The translations under genes were made by a program, and so were the position numbers. The notes beneath the pieces were generated by a model. The model did not search any database. It had not been told where the DNA came from and was given only the letters and a program-made list of their open reading frames with translations. Below are positions 16,688 to 27,160 of a stretch of 64,000 nt of DNA, one piece after another. The number at the start of each line of letters is the position of its first letter. Position 1 is the stretch's first letter. This stretch comes from Vibrio sp. 10N.261.45.E2. GTDB taxonomy: Bacteria; Pseudomonadota; Gammaproteobacteria; Enterobacterales; Vibrionaceae. The stretch lies in contig NZ_MCZZ01000124.1 of NCBI RefSeq assembly GCF_002875705.1, positions 18,604 to 82,603 of the forward strand, written 5' to 3'.

Positions 16688-17584
16688 TCAGCTAACACGA
16701 TCCTGCAGTGCTGAAATGAACTGTTTGGCCGCAATCGACTGTGGCGTATGTTCAGCACATAGAATAGATACTGAGAATGGAATAGCTGGCTGCAGTGGCA
16801 ATAGGCGAACAGAATCATCGTTTTGGTATTGCTCTGCCGTCCACGGATCGACAATCGCAAAACCTGCTTGGTGTTTGACCAGTTCGGCAGCTGCACTGTA
16901 TCCGCGTACCGATATCGGGTGGTGATAATGATCATCTCGCGCAATCAAGCTTTGGTGCAGCAGCAAACCTAAGGGATCACGGCTATCGAGCCCGATGATT
17001 GGCAACGGATAATTGATCAGGTCATCAAGGGTTAATTCTGCAGGTAACCGCTCAATGGTGTTGGCTGGCACCAAAGCCTTGAGAGATTCGGTCAATAACA
17101 TCTCAGACAATATAGTTGGAGGAGCTTCGTCACCAAACGCGATAGCAATATCGAGTTCATGCTTCAATAACCCAGAGCACAGTTCGTCGCGATTGGCAGT
17201 CAGCAATTCAAAAGAGAGCTCTTGTTTATTGGAATATTGCTCTCGAGACATTTGGGCTATTACCGGAGTCAGCAATTTAGTGGCTAAAATCGGCGGCGCA
17301 CCAATGCGTAAATGCTGATGTCCTTGCTTCACTTTGTTGGTCAGAGATCGAAATTGACCCAATTGCTGATACACCTTTTCCGCTTCTGGCAGTAAGGTTT
17401 TTGCTTCTACCGTTGGCACTAGCCGACCTTTGACACGCTCAAACAACCCGAATCCCAACTGCTGCTCAGTGTGCGCCAAAATACGGGTCACGTTAGGCTG
17501 AGACACATGTAAGCTGCGCGCGGCTCCAGATACGGTTCCGGTCTGCATAATAGCGTAAAAGACTTCCAACTGTCTTAGGTTCAA
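16688..17584 (-). CDS. dgcR: LysR-family regulator of the D-glutamate genes
   Basis: 298 residues with a standard N-terminal winged HTH (MNLRQLEVFYAIMQTGTVSG, then AARSLHVSQPNVTRILAHTE) and a periplasmic-binding-like effector domain. It lies 150 bp upstream of dgcN in the same orientation rather than divergent, the arrangement reported for DgcR. D-Glu or its acetyl derivative is the probable co-inducer, inferred only from context. Confidence 0.82.
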   Translation of the reverse strand: MNLRQLEVFYAIMQTGTVSGAARSLHVSQPNVTRILAHTEQQLGFGLFERVKGRLVPTVEAKTLLPEAEKVYQQLGQFRSLTNKVKQGHQHLRIGAPPILATKLLTPVIAQMSREQYSNKQELSFELLTANRDELCSGLLKHELDIAIAFGDEAPPTILSEMLLTESLKALVPANTIERLPAELTLDDLINYPLPIIGLDSRDPLGLLLHQSLIARDDHYHHPISVRGYSAAAELVKHQAGFAIVDPWTAEQYQNDDSVRLLPLQPAIPFSVSILCAEHTPQSIAAKQFISALQDRVS

Positions 17585-17639
17585 ATCGATGTCCTTATTG
17601 CTTATTTTCGGTACTCTAAATACATACGATAAGAGAGTG

Positions 17640-18479
17640 TTACCCTCTTAATAGCGCTTCAATTCTAGGTCGAAGCACCTCAGCCCAAGCCTGATAAGCT
17701 TTGGCATTCAAATGTAAGTCATCACACGTGTATTCATTCGACAGTAGCTTGCTTGGTGACAACACGCCATTCACATCCAAGAACGCAATGCCTTGTTGAG
17801 CACAGTACTCGCTTATTTTGCTATTGAGCAACTCTACAGACGGATTCAAACCTTGTAGCTTTGAGCCAACATAAAGTGTTGATTGCACCAAGATTCGAAT
17901 ATCCTTTTCTTGCCACACCTGAAGCATATCAATGTAGTTCTGGTAGATATGCTCAACATCATAACCTTGAGCTAAATCGTTTATCCCTGCCATAAAACAC
18001 ACCAGCTTTGGATTCACACTTAACGTGGTATCAATACGGCGCAACATGCCAGTTGTGGTATCCCCTGCTAGACCGCGATTGACCATCGAGACATCACGGA
18101 AAATATCCGCCCAAGGCGCCCACTCGGTGATCGAGTCGCCAAACATGACTAGGTCTGCATTCGGGGAAAAATGACGATGATTGTTCGATGTCATGATGTA
18201 ACGGCTCATACTGTGGCCCCGTTGCTGGATCTCAGACTGAAGAGCGACCGCCTTGAGGATTTCACTGTCCGGTGTGGTGCTATCGAACTGAGCCAGTAAC
18301 CCTTCGATGTGAGGCTTAAAAGGACTAAGACGAGTGCTCAGTTGATGATGTTCTTTAAGGGAAGATAGCTTCTCTAACAATACGTACAGAGAGCGATTTT
18401 GACCAACTTCTTGGAATAACTGATATAGATCGAGGACAGGGTGCTGTTGTAGCGCGGCAAGTAATTGCTTGTCTTCCAT
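17640..18479 (-). CDS. SGNH/GDSL-type hydrolase
   Basis: 279 residues. An N-terminal helical region of about 100 residues without recognisable domain precedes the SGNH hydrolase fold: block I FGDSITEW (nucleophile Ser116), block II glycine in GLAGDTTTGM, block III Asn in GINDLAQG, and block V DDLHLN with the Asp-His of the triad. There is no signal peptide, so it should be cytoplasmic and act on an ester, acyl or acetyl group. The N-terminal extension is not usual for short esterases. It is close to dgcR but separated by a gap and may be its own transcript. Confidence 0.85.
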   Translation of the reverse strand: MEDKQLLAALQQHPVLDLYQLFQEVGQNRSLYVLLEKLSSLKEHHQLSTRLSPFKPHIEGLLAQFDSTTPDSEILKAVALQSEIQQRGHSMSRYIMTSNNHRHFSPNADLVMFGDSITEWAPWADIFRDVSMVNRGLAGDTTTGMLRRIDTTLSVNPKLVCFMAGINDLAQGYDVEHIYQNYIDMLQVWQEKDIRILVQSTLYVGSKLQGLNPSVELLNSKISEYCAQQGIAFLDVNGVLSPSKLLSNEYTCDDLHLNAKAYQAWAEVLRPRIEALLRG

Positions 18480-18566
18480 GGTGTTATCTAACCCTTCAAT
18501 TATCTGGTGATGAACTCAAGATAATATCCGATTGCGTACGGGATAGATAACACTAGAAGCAGAGAT

Positions 18567-19079
18567 TTACTTTTCTTTGATTAGCAGGTGATTACGGTTA
18601 TCACGGCTTTTCTTAATCAGCTCGTTGCTCTCATCCATTTCATCAGATTTTGCAAGGCGATCGTAAAGCAGCACATTCACTGTTGCCGCCAAGTTCATGC
18701 AGCCAACTGTTGGAACGTACACAACATGATCCGCTCTATCGGCAACATCTTGAGAAATCGAACCATCTTCAGGACCAAAGATATAGATAGCGTTTTCTGG
18801 GTGTTTAAAACGCGGCAGTGGTGTTGCACCTTCTGCGAGTTCAACACAAACGATCTTAGTTTCTGGGGCAAGATTGTCTAAAAACGACTCGACACCGGTC
18901 AACGGGATGGTTCGCGCAGCACTCTTGGTATCGGTATGAAATTTAGCGGCTTTTTCGTAACGTTGCCCTGTGTATTTAACTTCGTTGACTTGGTAACAAC
19001 CAGCCGCACGCATAACAGCACCAACGTTTGTCGGGCTCTTTGGGTTAGTTAAACCAATAGTCACATGGCTTTTGTTCAT
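18567..19079 (-). CDS. SPOUT (TrmH-type) RNA methyltransferase
   Basis: 170 residues covering only the SPOUT catalytic knot. Motif 1 is TNVGAVMRAAGCY, motif 2 IYIFGPEDGSIS and motif 3 GCMNLAATVNVLLYDR; the last two form the trefoil knot that binds S-adenosylmethionine. It should 2'-O-methylate a ribose in tRNA or rRNA. Motif 2 has GPEDGSIS in place of the commoner GPEDRGLS, and the C-terminal tail is basic (KKSRDNRNHLLIKEK). The target RNA cannot be named. Confidence 0.87.
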   Translation of the reverse strand: MNKSHVTIGLTNPKSPTNVGAVMRAAGCYQVNEVKYTGQRYEKAAKFHTDTKSAARTIPLTGVESFLDNLAPETKIVCVELAEGATPLPRFKHPENAIYIFGPEDGSISQDVADRADHVVYVPTVGCMNLAATVNVLLYDRLAKSDEMDESNELIKKSRDNRNHLLIKEK

Positions 19080-19354
19080 GAATATTTCTCACTTAACGAA
19101 TAGACATAGCAGGGTGCTACAAAGCGTCGCATTCTAACAAAGCAGCGTCGAATTCAAAAGCATCGATACAAACTCACTTTTTCGCGCTTAAGCCTCTAGT
19201 TGCAAGGCTTCTCACCCCAAAAATCTAACCGTCATCATATTTATAAAACAAAAACACTCTAGGGTAACAATTAAACAACAAGCCCATTTACATTTTGAAA
19301 CCACATTAATAATGTGTTGAAAATTGCATGAGACAATCACACAGGAAGCGTGAC

Positions 19355-21016
19355 ATGACCCTAACCATCAAAAACCGCCTTTATATTCTCTCTTTCATTC
19401 CACTGCTACTGATGGCAATCGGAATGATGAGCGTGACGTATATGAAGAGCACCGAGCTAACCGCACAACAAGTAGAATCGACGCGTAGCAATATGATGGC
19501 GATGAAAGAAAAGGAACTCAAAGCGTATCTGCAAATGGCTCAATCTTCTATCAGCCCGTTCTTGGAAAGAGGCGCAACGTTAGAAGAAGCCTTACCAACA
19601 TTAAGAACACTCGAATATGGCGAGTCTGGCTACATATTTGGTTACGACTCTAAAGGTGTTCGAGTAGTTGTTGGACAAAACAACGATGGCATTGGTAAAA
19701 ACTATTACGACTTGCAAGACAAGAAAGGCAATTACCTAATCCGCGACCTAATCAAGAACTCCAAGCTGGGCGAATTCACCACTTACTATTTTCCAAAACT
19801 TGGTCAATCGGAAGCACTACCAAAACTGAGCTACTCAATATTCATCCCTCAGTGGGATTTGATGCTCGGTACTGGTTTCTACACTGACGACATTGATGCC
19901 GTTATCGCTCAAATGAAAGAGAGTTCGAATGCAGCTCTGCAAAGCTCTTTAACTGCCATCGCTATTTTTTGCGGCTTGATAGCCCTTGTGGTTGCCGTGT
20001 TTGCCGTTGCGGTAAACCGAACAATTATGAAGCCACTTGAGCAATTTGACCGTTCAATCAGCGCGTTCGCAAGTGGCGAAGCCGATTTAACCGCTCGCAT
20101 GGAAACTTTCAAAGCGCCTGAGTTCACTAAGCTCAGCGAAAACTTCAATGCCTTTGTGGCAAGCCTACAAACCATCATTCGCAGCGTTAGCGATGTGGGT
20201 CAGCAAGTAGTAGCAGAAACATCTAGCATGTCTTCGCGTGCTGCACAGGTCGACGAAATTGCTACAGGCCAACGTGAAGAAACTGAACAAGTTGCAACGG
20301 CGATGACTGAAATGACTACAACAGCGCAAGAGATCTCAAGCAATGCGAGCCAAGCCGCGGATTCAGCGAAGCTTGCTGAAGGCAACGCAAAAGAGGCACA
20401 ACAAATTGTAAATGCAGCTGCAGATTCGGTTGCCGGCCTAGCGAGCGAAGTGTCAGAAGCCAACACTGTGGTATCGCGTTTAGAGGGCGATGTGCAGAAC
20501 ATATCCTCTTCATTAGCTGTTATCCAAGACATTGCAGAACAAACCAACTTATTGGCATTGAATGCCGCAATTGAGGCTGCTCGCGCAGGCGAACAGGGTC
20601 GAGGTTTTGCTGTGGTTGCCGATGAAGTTCGTAAACTGGCTAGCCGAACTCAGGAAAGCACAGGCGACATTCACAAGATGATTGAGCAGCTAAAAGCCGC
20701 TTCAGATGCCGCAGTAAAAGCAATGGATTCAAGCCAAAACCGCAGTGCTCAAACGGTGGAAGAAGCAAACGCTGCCGCCGCTGCACTGGCGAAGATCCAA
20801 GAGTCGATCGATACCATCATGGACATGAACTCACTGATTGCTACAGCGACTGAACAGCAAAACATAGTTGGCCAAGAGATATCTCAACGCATTGTGGTGA
20901 TTTCTGACCAAAGCTCGCAATCGGCGGAACTAGCAAACCAAAACCGTACAGGTAGCCAGAACCTCAACAGTCGCGCGAATGAACTTTACCACCTAGTGGG
21001 TCGATTCACCGTCTAA
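19355..21016 (+). CDS. Methyl-accepting chemotaxis protein with single Cache sensor
   Basis: About 553 residues from the ATG at 19355 (AGGA 8 bp upstream); an earlier in-frame ATG at 19328 lacks an RBS. Order: membrane helix ([20 protein letters not shown]), periplasmic sCache_2-type sensor ([18 protein letters not shown], then [22 protein letters not shown]), second helix, HAMP, and the signalling hairpin with [20 protein letters not shown]. It has no C-terminal NWETF-type pentapeptide. sCache_2 receptors often bind small carboxylates. Monocistronic with its own terminator. Confidence 0.93.
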   Translation: MTLTIKNRLYILSFIPLLLMAIGMMSVTYMKSTELTAQQVESTRSNMMAMKEKELKAYLQMAQSSISPFLERGATLEEALPTLRTLEYGESGYIFGYDSKGVRVVVGQNNDGIGKNYYDLQDKKGNYLIRDLIKNSKLGEFTTYYFPKLGQSEALPKLSYSIFIPQWDLMLGTGFYTDDIDAVIAQMKESSNAALQSSLTAIAIFCGLIALVVAVFAVAVNRTIMKPLEQFDRSISAFASGEADLTARMETFKAPEFTKLSENFNAFVASLQTIIRSVSDVGQQVVAETSSMSSRAAQVDEIATGQREETEQVATAMTEMTTTAQEISSNASQAADSAKLAEGNAKEAQQIVNAAADSVAGLASEVSEANTVVSRLEGDVQNISSSLAVIQDIAEQTNLLALNAAIEAARAGEQGRGFAVVADEVRKLASRTQESTGDIHKMIEQLKAASDAAVKAMDSSQNRSAQTVEEANAAAAALAKIQESIDTIMDMNSLIATATEQQNIVGQEISQRIVVISDQSSQSAELANQNRTGSQNLNSRANELYHLVGRFTV

Positions 21017-21053
21017 GATCTTTTACCTCTATATCTTTAACCTCTAAAAACAC

Positions 21054-21087
21054 TTCGGGCTTCAGAATCCCCATTCTGAAGCCCGAA
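21054..21087 (+). terminator. Terminator of the Cache MCP gene
   Basis: TTCGGGCTTCAGAAT-CCCC-ATTCTGAAGCCCGAA: a perfect 15-bp stem followed by ATTTT. Confidence 0.9.
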
Positions 21088-21229
21088 ATTTTAAGCCTTC
21101 TACTACACCGCATTAAAAGCCTCCCTCCCTTTAACTTCCTATTTATCGTAAGCTTTGAGTGCCAATCTACAGAAGTCAGTTAAACTTAATGCGTTGCAAA
21201 GGTCATCGACTCAATGATAGGTAGATAAC

Positions 21230-21448
21230 ATGTTTCATTCAGACAAGAAGAAAGTTCGCGATCTACTGATAGCCACGCGCTTTGGCGTGTCAGCTTCGGA
21301 GATGAAAACCATTATTGGTGTAGAGCAGAACAAGGCGATGAAGTGCATTCTTCAACTCAAAGAGGAAGGCGAAGACATTCGAACACTTGGCGAAGGCACC
21401 AACCCAGAAGAGTTGGTTTTGTATTCCATCGGAGAGATTGAACCTTAA
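21230..21448 (+). CDS. Small winged-helix-like protein
   Basis: 72 residues. The sequence DLLIATRFGVSASEMKTIIG followed by NKAMKCILQLKEEGEDI and a short beta-type tail (TLGEGTNPEELVLYSIGEI) has the layout of a small winged helix, so nucleic-acid binding or a protein-interaction wing is plausible. No family is recognised. It is convergent with the glycosylase gene, 5 bp between stops, and has no terminator of its own that I can see. Confidence 0.72.
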   Translation: MFHSDKKKVRDLLIATRFGVSASEMKTIIGVEQNKAMKCILQLKEEGEDIRTLGEGTNPEELVLYSIGEIEP

Positions 21449-21453
21449 GCTGC

Positions 21454-22143
21454 CTAAGTTTTAGTACGAATTTTAGTTCTAGCTTCTAAACAGATAACGT
21501 TTAGTGGGCAATCTTGACACTTTGGGGTGGGGTTACAGAACTGCTGACCATGTTCGACTAACAAACCATGATAGTAGCCGTACCTTTTTGTATCCAGAGG
21601 GATAGTGCTTTCCATCAAGGCTCGAAACTTCTCATACGACTTAGGTACATCGAGCCCATTACGAGTGAAGATCCTTCTTGCGTACGCATCAATCACAAAA
21701 GACGGTTTACCGATCGCATACACCAGAATCGCGTCAGCCGTTTCACCGCCGATTCCTTTGACTTCCAATAACTCTTGTCGAAGCTTGTCTTTATCCTGCT
21801 CACGAACCACCGAGATATCGTATTGATACTTCGAAAACCACTCGGTCACAGCCTTCAATTTAATGGCTTTCTGATTGTAGTAGCCACTGGAGCGAATCTT
21901 CTGGGCAAGCTCATCAAAATCCATTTTAGCAACCGACCTTGGATTACATTGCTCACCTAAGTTAATGAGTGCTTTCTCTGCATTCTTCCAGTTGGTGTTC
22001 TGAACTAGAATAGCCCCTAAAACGATCTCGTAAGGGTCCTCCCTTTGCCACCAATCAAAATAGCCGTAATGTTGTTCGAGTGTATCGAACACGCTGAGTA
22101 TCAACTCACTTTGACTTGCTGAATGACGCTGAATTTCGGTCAT
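21454..22143 (-). CDS. HhH-GPD DNA glycosylase, MagIII-like
   Basis: About 229 residues from the ATG at 22143, which follows the upstream LysR stop by four bases; an in-frame TTG at 22176 would overlap it. The endonuclease III fold is clear: EIVLGAILVQNTNWKNAEKA, helix-hairpin-helix VKGIGGETADAILVYA, catalytic Asp in FVIDAYARRIF, and four C-terminal cysteines (CNPTPKCQDCPLNVIC) for a 4Fe-4S cluster. The lyase lysine of true Nth (GRKTA) is replaced by Glu (GGETA). That and the QNTNWKN block point to a monofunctional glycosylase such as 3-methyladenine glycosylase MagIII. The first Cys spacing is 5 rather than 6 residues. Confidence 0.87.
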   Translation of the reverse strand: MTEIQRHSASQSELILSVFDTLEQHYGYFDWWQREDPYEIVLGAILVQNTNWKNAEKALINLGEQCNPRSVAKMDFDELAQKIRSSGYYNQKAIKLKAVTEWFSKYQYDISVVREQDKDKLRQELLEVKGIGGETADAILVYAIGKPSFVIDAYARRIFTRNGLDVPKSYEKFRALMESTIPLDTKRYGYYHGLLVEHGQQFCNPTPKCQDCPLNVICLEARTKIRTKT

Positions 22144-22147
22144 AGAA

Positions 22148-23017
22148 CTAATCCAATTGCTCAGAAAGGAAATCAACGAGCAATCGAACCTTTGAAGACA
22201 GGTTACGGTTCTGCGGGTAGAGCGCCCATATGCCTTCTTTATCGTCTCGGTAATCGGATAACACTTCTACCAACTCACCAGAATCAAGGTCTTCGCTTAC
22301 GTAGTATTCAGGTAATTGAACCAAGCCTATGCTCTGCTTCGCCGCATCCAATAAAGCTAAACCACTGTTGCATTTAATGCGTCCGTTGACACGAACCGAA
22401 CGAGGTCGGCCATTTTCTTTGAAACGCCAATGTTCAAATCCACCAACTAAGCATTGGTGATTATTTAATTCAGATAATGTATGAGGCTCGCCATAACGTT
22501 CGATGTATTCTGGGCTAGCACATACATAGAGTTGTCGTTGGGAGAGCTTCTTTGCCACAAGGCTTGAATCTTCTAAGCGACCAAGACGAATCGCCACATC
22601 AACACCCGAATCGATCAAATCGAGTTTTTGATTGGTTAGCATCAGCTCTAGCTCGACTTGCGGGTGAAGCTTTAAGAATTGATGAAGTATTGGCGCAAGT
22701 TGGCGTTCACCATAGGTCACGGGCGCAGTCACCTTCAACAAACCTTTCGGCGTCGATTGCATCTGCGTTACGGCTAATTCCGCAATTTCTAACCCCTCTA
22801 CCAGCAACTTACATTGTTGATAGTAGAGTTGCCCGGCCTCTGTAAGAGAGACCTTTCGAGTCGTTCGATTAAGCAGCTTCACCGCGAGCCGTTCTTCTAG
22901 GTTTGCTACTCTACGGCTGATTTGAGCCACTGACGTAGCGAGTTTCTGCGCGGCACCAGTAAAGCTCTCACGCTCAGCTACTGCAACAAACTCGCTTACC
23001 CCTTCCCAATTGGCCAT
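22148..23017 (-). CDS. LysR-family transcriptional regulator
   Basis: 289 residues; HTH at the N-terminus ([20 protein letters not shown], then [20 protein letters not shown]) of the CrgA/AaeR-like group, followed by the effector-binding domain. It is directly upstream of the glycosylase gene with four bases between stop and start, so the two may be co-transcribed, although a shared function is not obvious. No divergent target gene is adjacent except the small DUF3316 gene at 23280. Confidence 0.86.
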   Translation of the reverse strand: MANWEGVSEFVAVAERESFTGAAQKLATSVAQISRRVANLEERLAVKLLNRTTRKVSLTEAGQLYYQQCKLLVEGLEIAELAVTQMQSTPKGLLKVTAPVTYGERQLAPILHQFLKLHPQVELELMLTNQKLDLIDSGVDVAIRLGRLEDSSLVAKKLSQRQLYVCASPEYIERYGEPHTLSELNNHQCLVGGFEHWRFKENGRPRSVRVNGRIKCNSGLALLDAAKQSIGLVQLPEYYVSEDLDSGELVEVLSDYRDDKEGIWALYPQNRNLSSKVRLLVDFLSEQLD

Positions 23018-23279
23018 GCCTTTACCTTATGCTGAACTTTGGTTACCCATACAGTGTATTGAAGATAGATATCAGTGTCACCTTGCTTGATATGCGCTGT
23101 GCATAAATCTACGCCACCTACAATCGGTCAAAATCATTCCAACCAACACCTGACATTTCTCCATATTCCTTACCTAATACTAACAAAATCGTCTTTTCTT
23201 CTGACACTCATCTTACCACTTCATTGATATGTTGGTTCTGTACCGGAACACAGGTACTTCAACACAGTAAGGTACTCCT

Positions 23280-23627
23280 ATGAAAAAATTAATCATACTT
23301 GCATCAACTCTTGTACTTAGCACAACAGCGTTCGCAGCAACCAAAACAACGATTCAAGAAACAACGCTAAAGTCTGATACATTTGTTACTGAAGCGGAAG
23401 CATACGATGCAGGAACTAACCTTATGGATGAGTTAAGCGCAAAGACACCTTTTGAGCTTTCTAGAGAACTGCCACAGTTCCAACAAACAACCAAATACGA
23501 TTCGTTCAAGATTGATGACGCGAATATGGAAGTGAAGAAAATCACTAACATGAACGGCGATGTTCATTACCAAGCGAACGTAAAAGTTGACTACCGTTAT
23601 ACATACAAAGACGGTCGCAGCAGCTAA
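23280..23627 (+). CDS. DUF3316-type exported protein
   Basis: 115 residues with signal peptide MKKLIILASTLVLSTTAFAA. The mature protein begins with the repeated strand pattern TKTTIQETTLKSDTFVTEAE, then AYDAGTNLMDELSAKTPFEL, and ends NVKVDYRYTYKDG. This is the DUF3316 layout, a small periplasmic family of unknown function common in Vibrio. It has its own promoter region and terminator. Confidence 0.8.
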   Translation: MKKLIILASTLVLSTTAFAATKTTIQETTLKSDTFVTEAEAYDAGTNLMDELSAKTPFELSRELPQFQQTTKYDSFKIDDANMEVKKITNMNGDVHYQANVKVDYRYTYKDGRSS

Positions 23628-23674
23628 CACTGAATGATTGATTAGGTCCAAAAACCAGTCACGCATTCAAAAAG

Positions 23675-23707
23675 AAAGCCCGCACTCATAGAGTACGGGC
23701 TTTTTTT
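23675..23707 (+). terminator. Terminator of the DUF3316 gene
   Basis: AAAGCCCG...CGGGCTTT with an inner ACTC/GAGT pair and a seven-T run. Confidence 0.88.
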
Positions 23708-23780
23708 CGAAAAGATCTGATTAATGAAGCCAATACGAGCAACCATTATCAGCTCATATTCGTCTGCCTAGTTTTGAAGA

Positions 23781-25418
23781 CTAAACTTCAAACTGAGAAA
23801 CTAGGCTATCTAACGCTTCACACTGTTCGGCCAATGCCATACATGCATTTTCTGCGCTGCTCGCCATCTCAACCATTTGCATGGTGCTTTCTGCGATGCG
23901 TTGAACATTAATGTTCACTTCTTCTGACACTTGAGACTGCTGAGAAGCCGCCGTTGCAATTTGTGTGTTCATGTCATTCATCTTGCCGATTGAGTTACGA
24001 ATCTCACTCAATGAAGACGCCGCCGTTCCAGCTTGAACAATGGTTTTCTCGCCACTCGCTTTGCTTTCAGTCATCACGCCAACCGCGTGTTTCGCACCCA
24101 CTTCTAAGCGTTCGATCATAGATTGGATTTCACCAGTACTGTCTTGAGTTTTGCTAGCTAGTGCACGTACTTCATCAGCAACAACCGCAAAGCCACGGCC
24201 TTGTTCACCCGCACGCGCAGCTTCAATCGCTGCATTCAATGCAAGCAGGTTGGTTTGCTCTGCAATGCCTTTGATCACGCCAAGAATTGAAGCAATGTTC
24301 TTCACGTCCGTATCCAATTCTTGAACCACACCACCCGCATTCTCGATATCTTGTGCAAGGCGTTCAATAGACGTCACCGTTAAGCCAAGTGTGGTATCAG
24401 CCGATTCCACTTCATGGTTTGCAACATTACTTGCCGTTGCTGCATCTAATGCATTACCACTGACAACTTCGCTCGTTGCTCGCATTTCATGAACCGCAGC
24501 CGCAACAACTTCACTTTCTCGCTGCTGGTTCGATGAGAACTCAGCAACGCTCTGAGTTAACGACTTGATGTTCTCCATTTCTGAGCGAACCGCATTCGAT
24601 GTAAGTACCACTTGTTCGACAGTTACGTGGATCTTGCCAACAAACTGGTTGAAAGCGGAACTCAAACGAGCAATCTCATCATTACCTTCTACCTTCATAC
24701 GCTGAGATAGGTTGCCATCACCCGAAGCGATTTCATTCATCGCTTTCTCTACGTTCTGGATTGGTTGAACAATAAATCGATTCGATAACCACATCGCGAA
24801 AAGCGCTGCCAGTACAGCAACAGCCATACCCACTTCGATGATCAACTTGCTTGATTCAATTGAATCATCAGCTTGCTGACGAAGCTCTTTCTGCTTTAGT
24901 TCAATCAGCGTTCTGATGTCACGCAGTTGCTTACGAATAATCGCAAACTCAGCGTCTAACGCTGGTGAGTAATCTATATTGTATTGGTCCGCATTTGCCG
25001 GATCCGCAAACATTGGCTCGTGCAGTGTCACCCAGTTGCTCATCGCATTCACAAGCTTTGATAGTTCACCACGAGAAGATGGATCCAGCACGCCTGCTTG
25101 ATACAAAGTTTCGACACTTTGGAAACGAGGAACCGCTTTGTAAGCGTTGTCTTTAAATTCGAACTTTTGGTACTCGATTGCCGCTTGGTCTTTAGCAAGT
25201 AACAGACCTTGCGCCGAGGCGATAATTTGGTAGATGTCTCGGTAGCCATCTTCTAGGTTGTCTAGAACCGGCTGAACCACATTATTGAGCTCGTTATTGA
25301 TCGCTGCTTGAGCATTTGATCTGATAACGTTAAGCACAGTAACGGTAGAAAAAACAATCACAATCACCAACAGCGGGATCGCAATTTTACTCTTAATAGA
25401 TAGGTTGTTGATACTCAT
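23781..25418 (-). CDS. Methyl-accepting chemotaxis protein, helical sensor
   Basis: About 545 residues from the ATG at 25418; a GTG at 25436 is also in frame and neither has a good RBS. Order: membrane helix ([20 protein letters not shown]), a helical periplasmic sensor of about 170 residues with no Cache motifs, second helix ([20 protein letters not shown]), HAMP ([20 protein letters not shown]), and the signalling tip [20 protein letters not shown]. The ligand is unknown. Monocistronic. Confidence 0.92.
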   Translation of the reverse strand: MSINNLSIKSKIAIPLLVIVIVFSTVTVLNVIRSNAQAAINNELNNVVQPVLDNLEDGYRDIYQIIASAQGLLLAKDQAAIEYQKFEFKDNAYKAVPRFQSVETLYQAGVLDPSSRGELSKLVNAMSNWVTLHEPMFADPANADQYNIDYSPALDAEFAIIRKQLRDIRTLIELKQKELRQQADDSIESSKLIIEVGMAVAVLAALFAMWLSNRFIVQPIQNVEKAMNEIASGDGNLSQRMKVEGNDEIARLSSAFNQFVGKIHVTVEQVVLTSNAVRSEMENIKSLTQSVAEFSSNQQRESEVVAAAVHEMRATSEVVSGNALDAATASNVANHEVESADTTLGLTVTSIERLAQDIENAGGVVQELDTDVKNIASILGVIKGIAEQTNLLALNAAIEAARAGEQGRGFAVVADEVRALASKTQDSTGEIQSMIERLEVGAKHAVGVMTESKASGEKTIVQAGTAASSLSEIRNSIGKMNDMNTQIATAASQQSQVSEEVNINVQRIAESTMQMVEMASSAENACMALAEQCEALDSLVSQFEV

Positions 25419-25680
25419 AAGGGGGGTAGTAACCACACAATAAATAAGGACGCGCGCATAATATACAGTATCAATATAAAAGCCAGCTAAAAGTTTGCGA
25501 ACCTAGTCGCATAGCAAACACGACCCAATAGTCAGCCGTTGAGCATTTAACCAAACATCAACTTGAAAAGGTTATTGCAAGAGGAAATATCGCACTTATT
25601 TACGACATACATACTCAAATACTGGAGAAGTGTGAGAAATAACACCATAATGTAGGGCTCTAAAATAAGTAGGTAAGAAC

Positions 25681-26106
25681 ATGAAAATTTGTGGTGTTGA
25701 AATCAAAGGTAACGATGCAGTCATCTGTCTTCTTTCTCTGTCTGATGGTGTATTTAACATTCCTGATTGCCGAGTTTCTAAAGTTTCAATTAGCGACGCA
25801 AACGACACACAGAATATGAAAGACTTTCAATTCTCTTTTGCAAAGTTAATGGAAGATTACCAAGTAGATAAAGTTGTGATTCGCCAACGCCAAACTAAAG
25901 GCAAATTTGCTGGTGGTGGCTTTGGTTTCAAATTAGAAGCTGCAATCCAACTGATCGACGGCCTAAACGTTGAGGTTGTTTCTCCTGCTGACATCAAAGA
26001 GAGCCTAAAGCGCAACCCTCTAATGATGAAGTTCAAAGAAACTGGCCTGAAGCAATACCAAGAAGCACCGTTTACAACGGCATACGCTTGCTTGATGAAA
26101 CGCTAA
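25681..26106 (+). CDS. DUF3010 family protein
   Basis: 141 residues, cytoplasmic. The N-terminal strand MKICGVEIKGNDAVICLLSL and the acidic positions along VDKVVIRQRQ suggest an RNase H-like fold, as proposed for DUF3010, but no activity is established. The gene starts 6 bp after a Shine-Dalgarno-poor AGGTAAGAAC and is alone with a strong terminator, consistent with a stand-alone housekeeping role. Confidence 0.85.
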   Translation: MKICGVEIKGNDAVICLLSLSDGVFNIPDCRVSKVSISDANDTQNMKDFQFSFAKLMEDYQVDKVVIRQRQTKGKFAGGGFGFKLEAAIQLIDGLNVEVVSPADIKESLKRNPLMMKFKETGLKQYQEAPFTTAYACLMKR

Positions 26107-26136
26107 TCAAAATTCGCTAGCCAACATTTTATACAG

Positions 26137-26168
26137 AAAGAGCCTGAATCTATTCAGGCTCTTTTTTT
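26137..26168 (+). terminator. Terminator of the DUF3010 gene
   Basis: AAAGAGCCTGAA-TCTA-TTCAGGCTCTTT followed by a run of T. Confidence 0.9.
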
Positions 26169-26213
26169 GTTTCTAGCGACGAACTTTGAGTCAGGTTAGT
26201 TTTGGTGTACACA

Positions 26214-27113
26214 TTACCGATCTAACACGGTTCGCCTACGACCCTTATGCCATTCCGGCTTCTTCACCACCAGGTAAACCGCAGTCGCTGACAGAGCAAA
26301 ACCCATTGCGCCATAGATGTCGAACGACTCACCAAAAATAAGCCAAGCTTGAATCGCGGTTGTCGGCGGAACAAGATAGAACACCGATGCGACACTTGAA
26401 GATGCTCCGTGTTCAACCATGTAAAGCAACAACAATATTGCGACACAAGATAGAACGACCACCAGCCAGATTAGAGTCAATGTAAATTCTACCGTCCAGT
26501 TCACTTGCATCGTTTCGTAGCGCATCGCAAAAGGCAGAAACAGCGCAGCTGACGCCAAGTATTGCACCATCGCACCGCCGACCATATCTGTGCCCTGACA
26601 AAAGCGCTTCTGATACAGAGTCCCGCAGGTAATACCAACCAAAGAAACCAAACACAACAATGTCGCCAAGCCTTTTTGGTCGTCAGACTGCCATTCAATA
26701 TTGCCCATCAATACCAAGCTAATCCCGATAAAACCAAGGGCTAAGCCTACCCATTGTGCGAAATTAAAACGCTGCGAAGTGCAGCTGATCATAATCAATG
26801 CGGTGAGAATCGGTTGTAAGCCGACAAGTAGAGAACTCAATCCAGCGGGCATCCCCATATCAATCGCCAGATAGGTTCCACCAAGGTAGAAACCATGAAT
26901 CAAAATACCAACCACACAAGCATGGAAAAATGCTCGACCACGAGGAATGCGACGTTTAAGGATTGCAATCAAAACCAAGAACAGCGCCACGTTGGCCACC
27001 ATCCTAAGTGAAAGTAACGTCGCGGGTTCGGCGTATTCCACGCCAAGACGTGCGCCAACAAAGCCTGACGACCACAATATTACAAACACGAACGGAATCA
27101 TTTTAATCAGCAT
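26214..27113 (-). CDS. EamA/DMT-superfamily transporter
   Basis: 299 residues with ten hydrophobic segments in two repeated halves (first starting MLIKMIPFVFVILWSSGFVG, the second around LATLLCLVSLVGITCGTLYQ), the RhaT/EamA metabolite-exporter layout. It is divergent from a MocR-type regulator across a 124-bp region with repeated TACAG motifs. Such pairs usually export or import an amino-acid-like compound, but the substrate is not visible in sequence. Confidence 0.9.
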   Translation of the reverse strand: MLIKMIPFVFVILWSSGFVGARLGVEYAEPATLLSLRMVANVALFLVLIAILKRRIPRGRAFFHACVVGILIHGFYLGGTYLAIDMGMPAGLSSLLVGLQPILTALIMISCTSQRFNFAQWVGLALGFIGISLVLMGNIEWQSDDQKGLATLLCLVSLVGITCGTLYQKRFCQGTDMVGGAMVQYLASAALFLPFAMRYETMQVNWTVEFTLTLIWLVVVLSCVAILLLLYMVEHGASSSVASVFYLVPPTTAIQAWLIFGESFDIYGAMGFALSATAVYLVVKKPEWHKGRRRTVLDR

Positions 27114-27160
27114 TACAAACCTCTGGTCAACTCTTCATCAATGCTGTTACCTTAGTTGGG

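Noticed and set aside
19328..19354. Earlier ATG for the Cache chemoreceptor
   Set aside because: It has no RBS, whereas the ATG at 19355 has AGGA at the right distance and starts right before the membrane helix.
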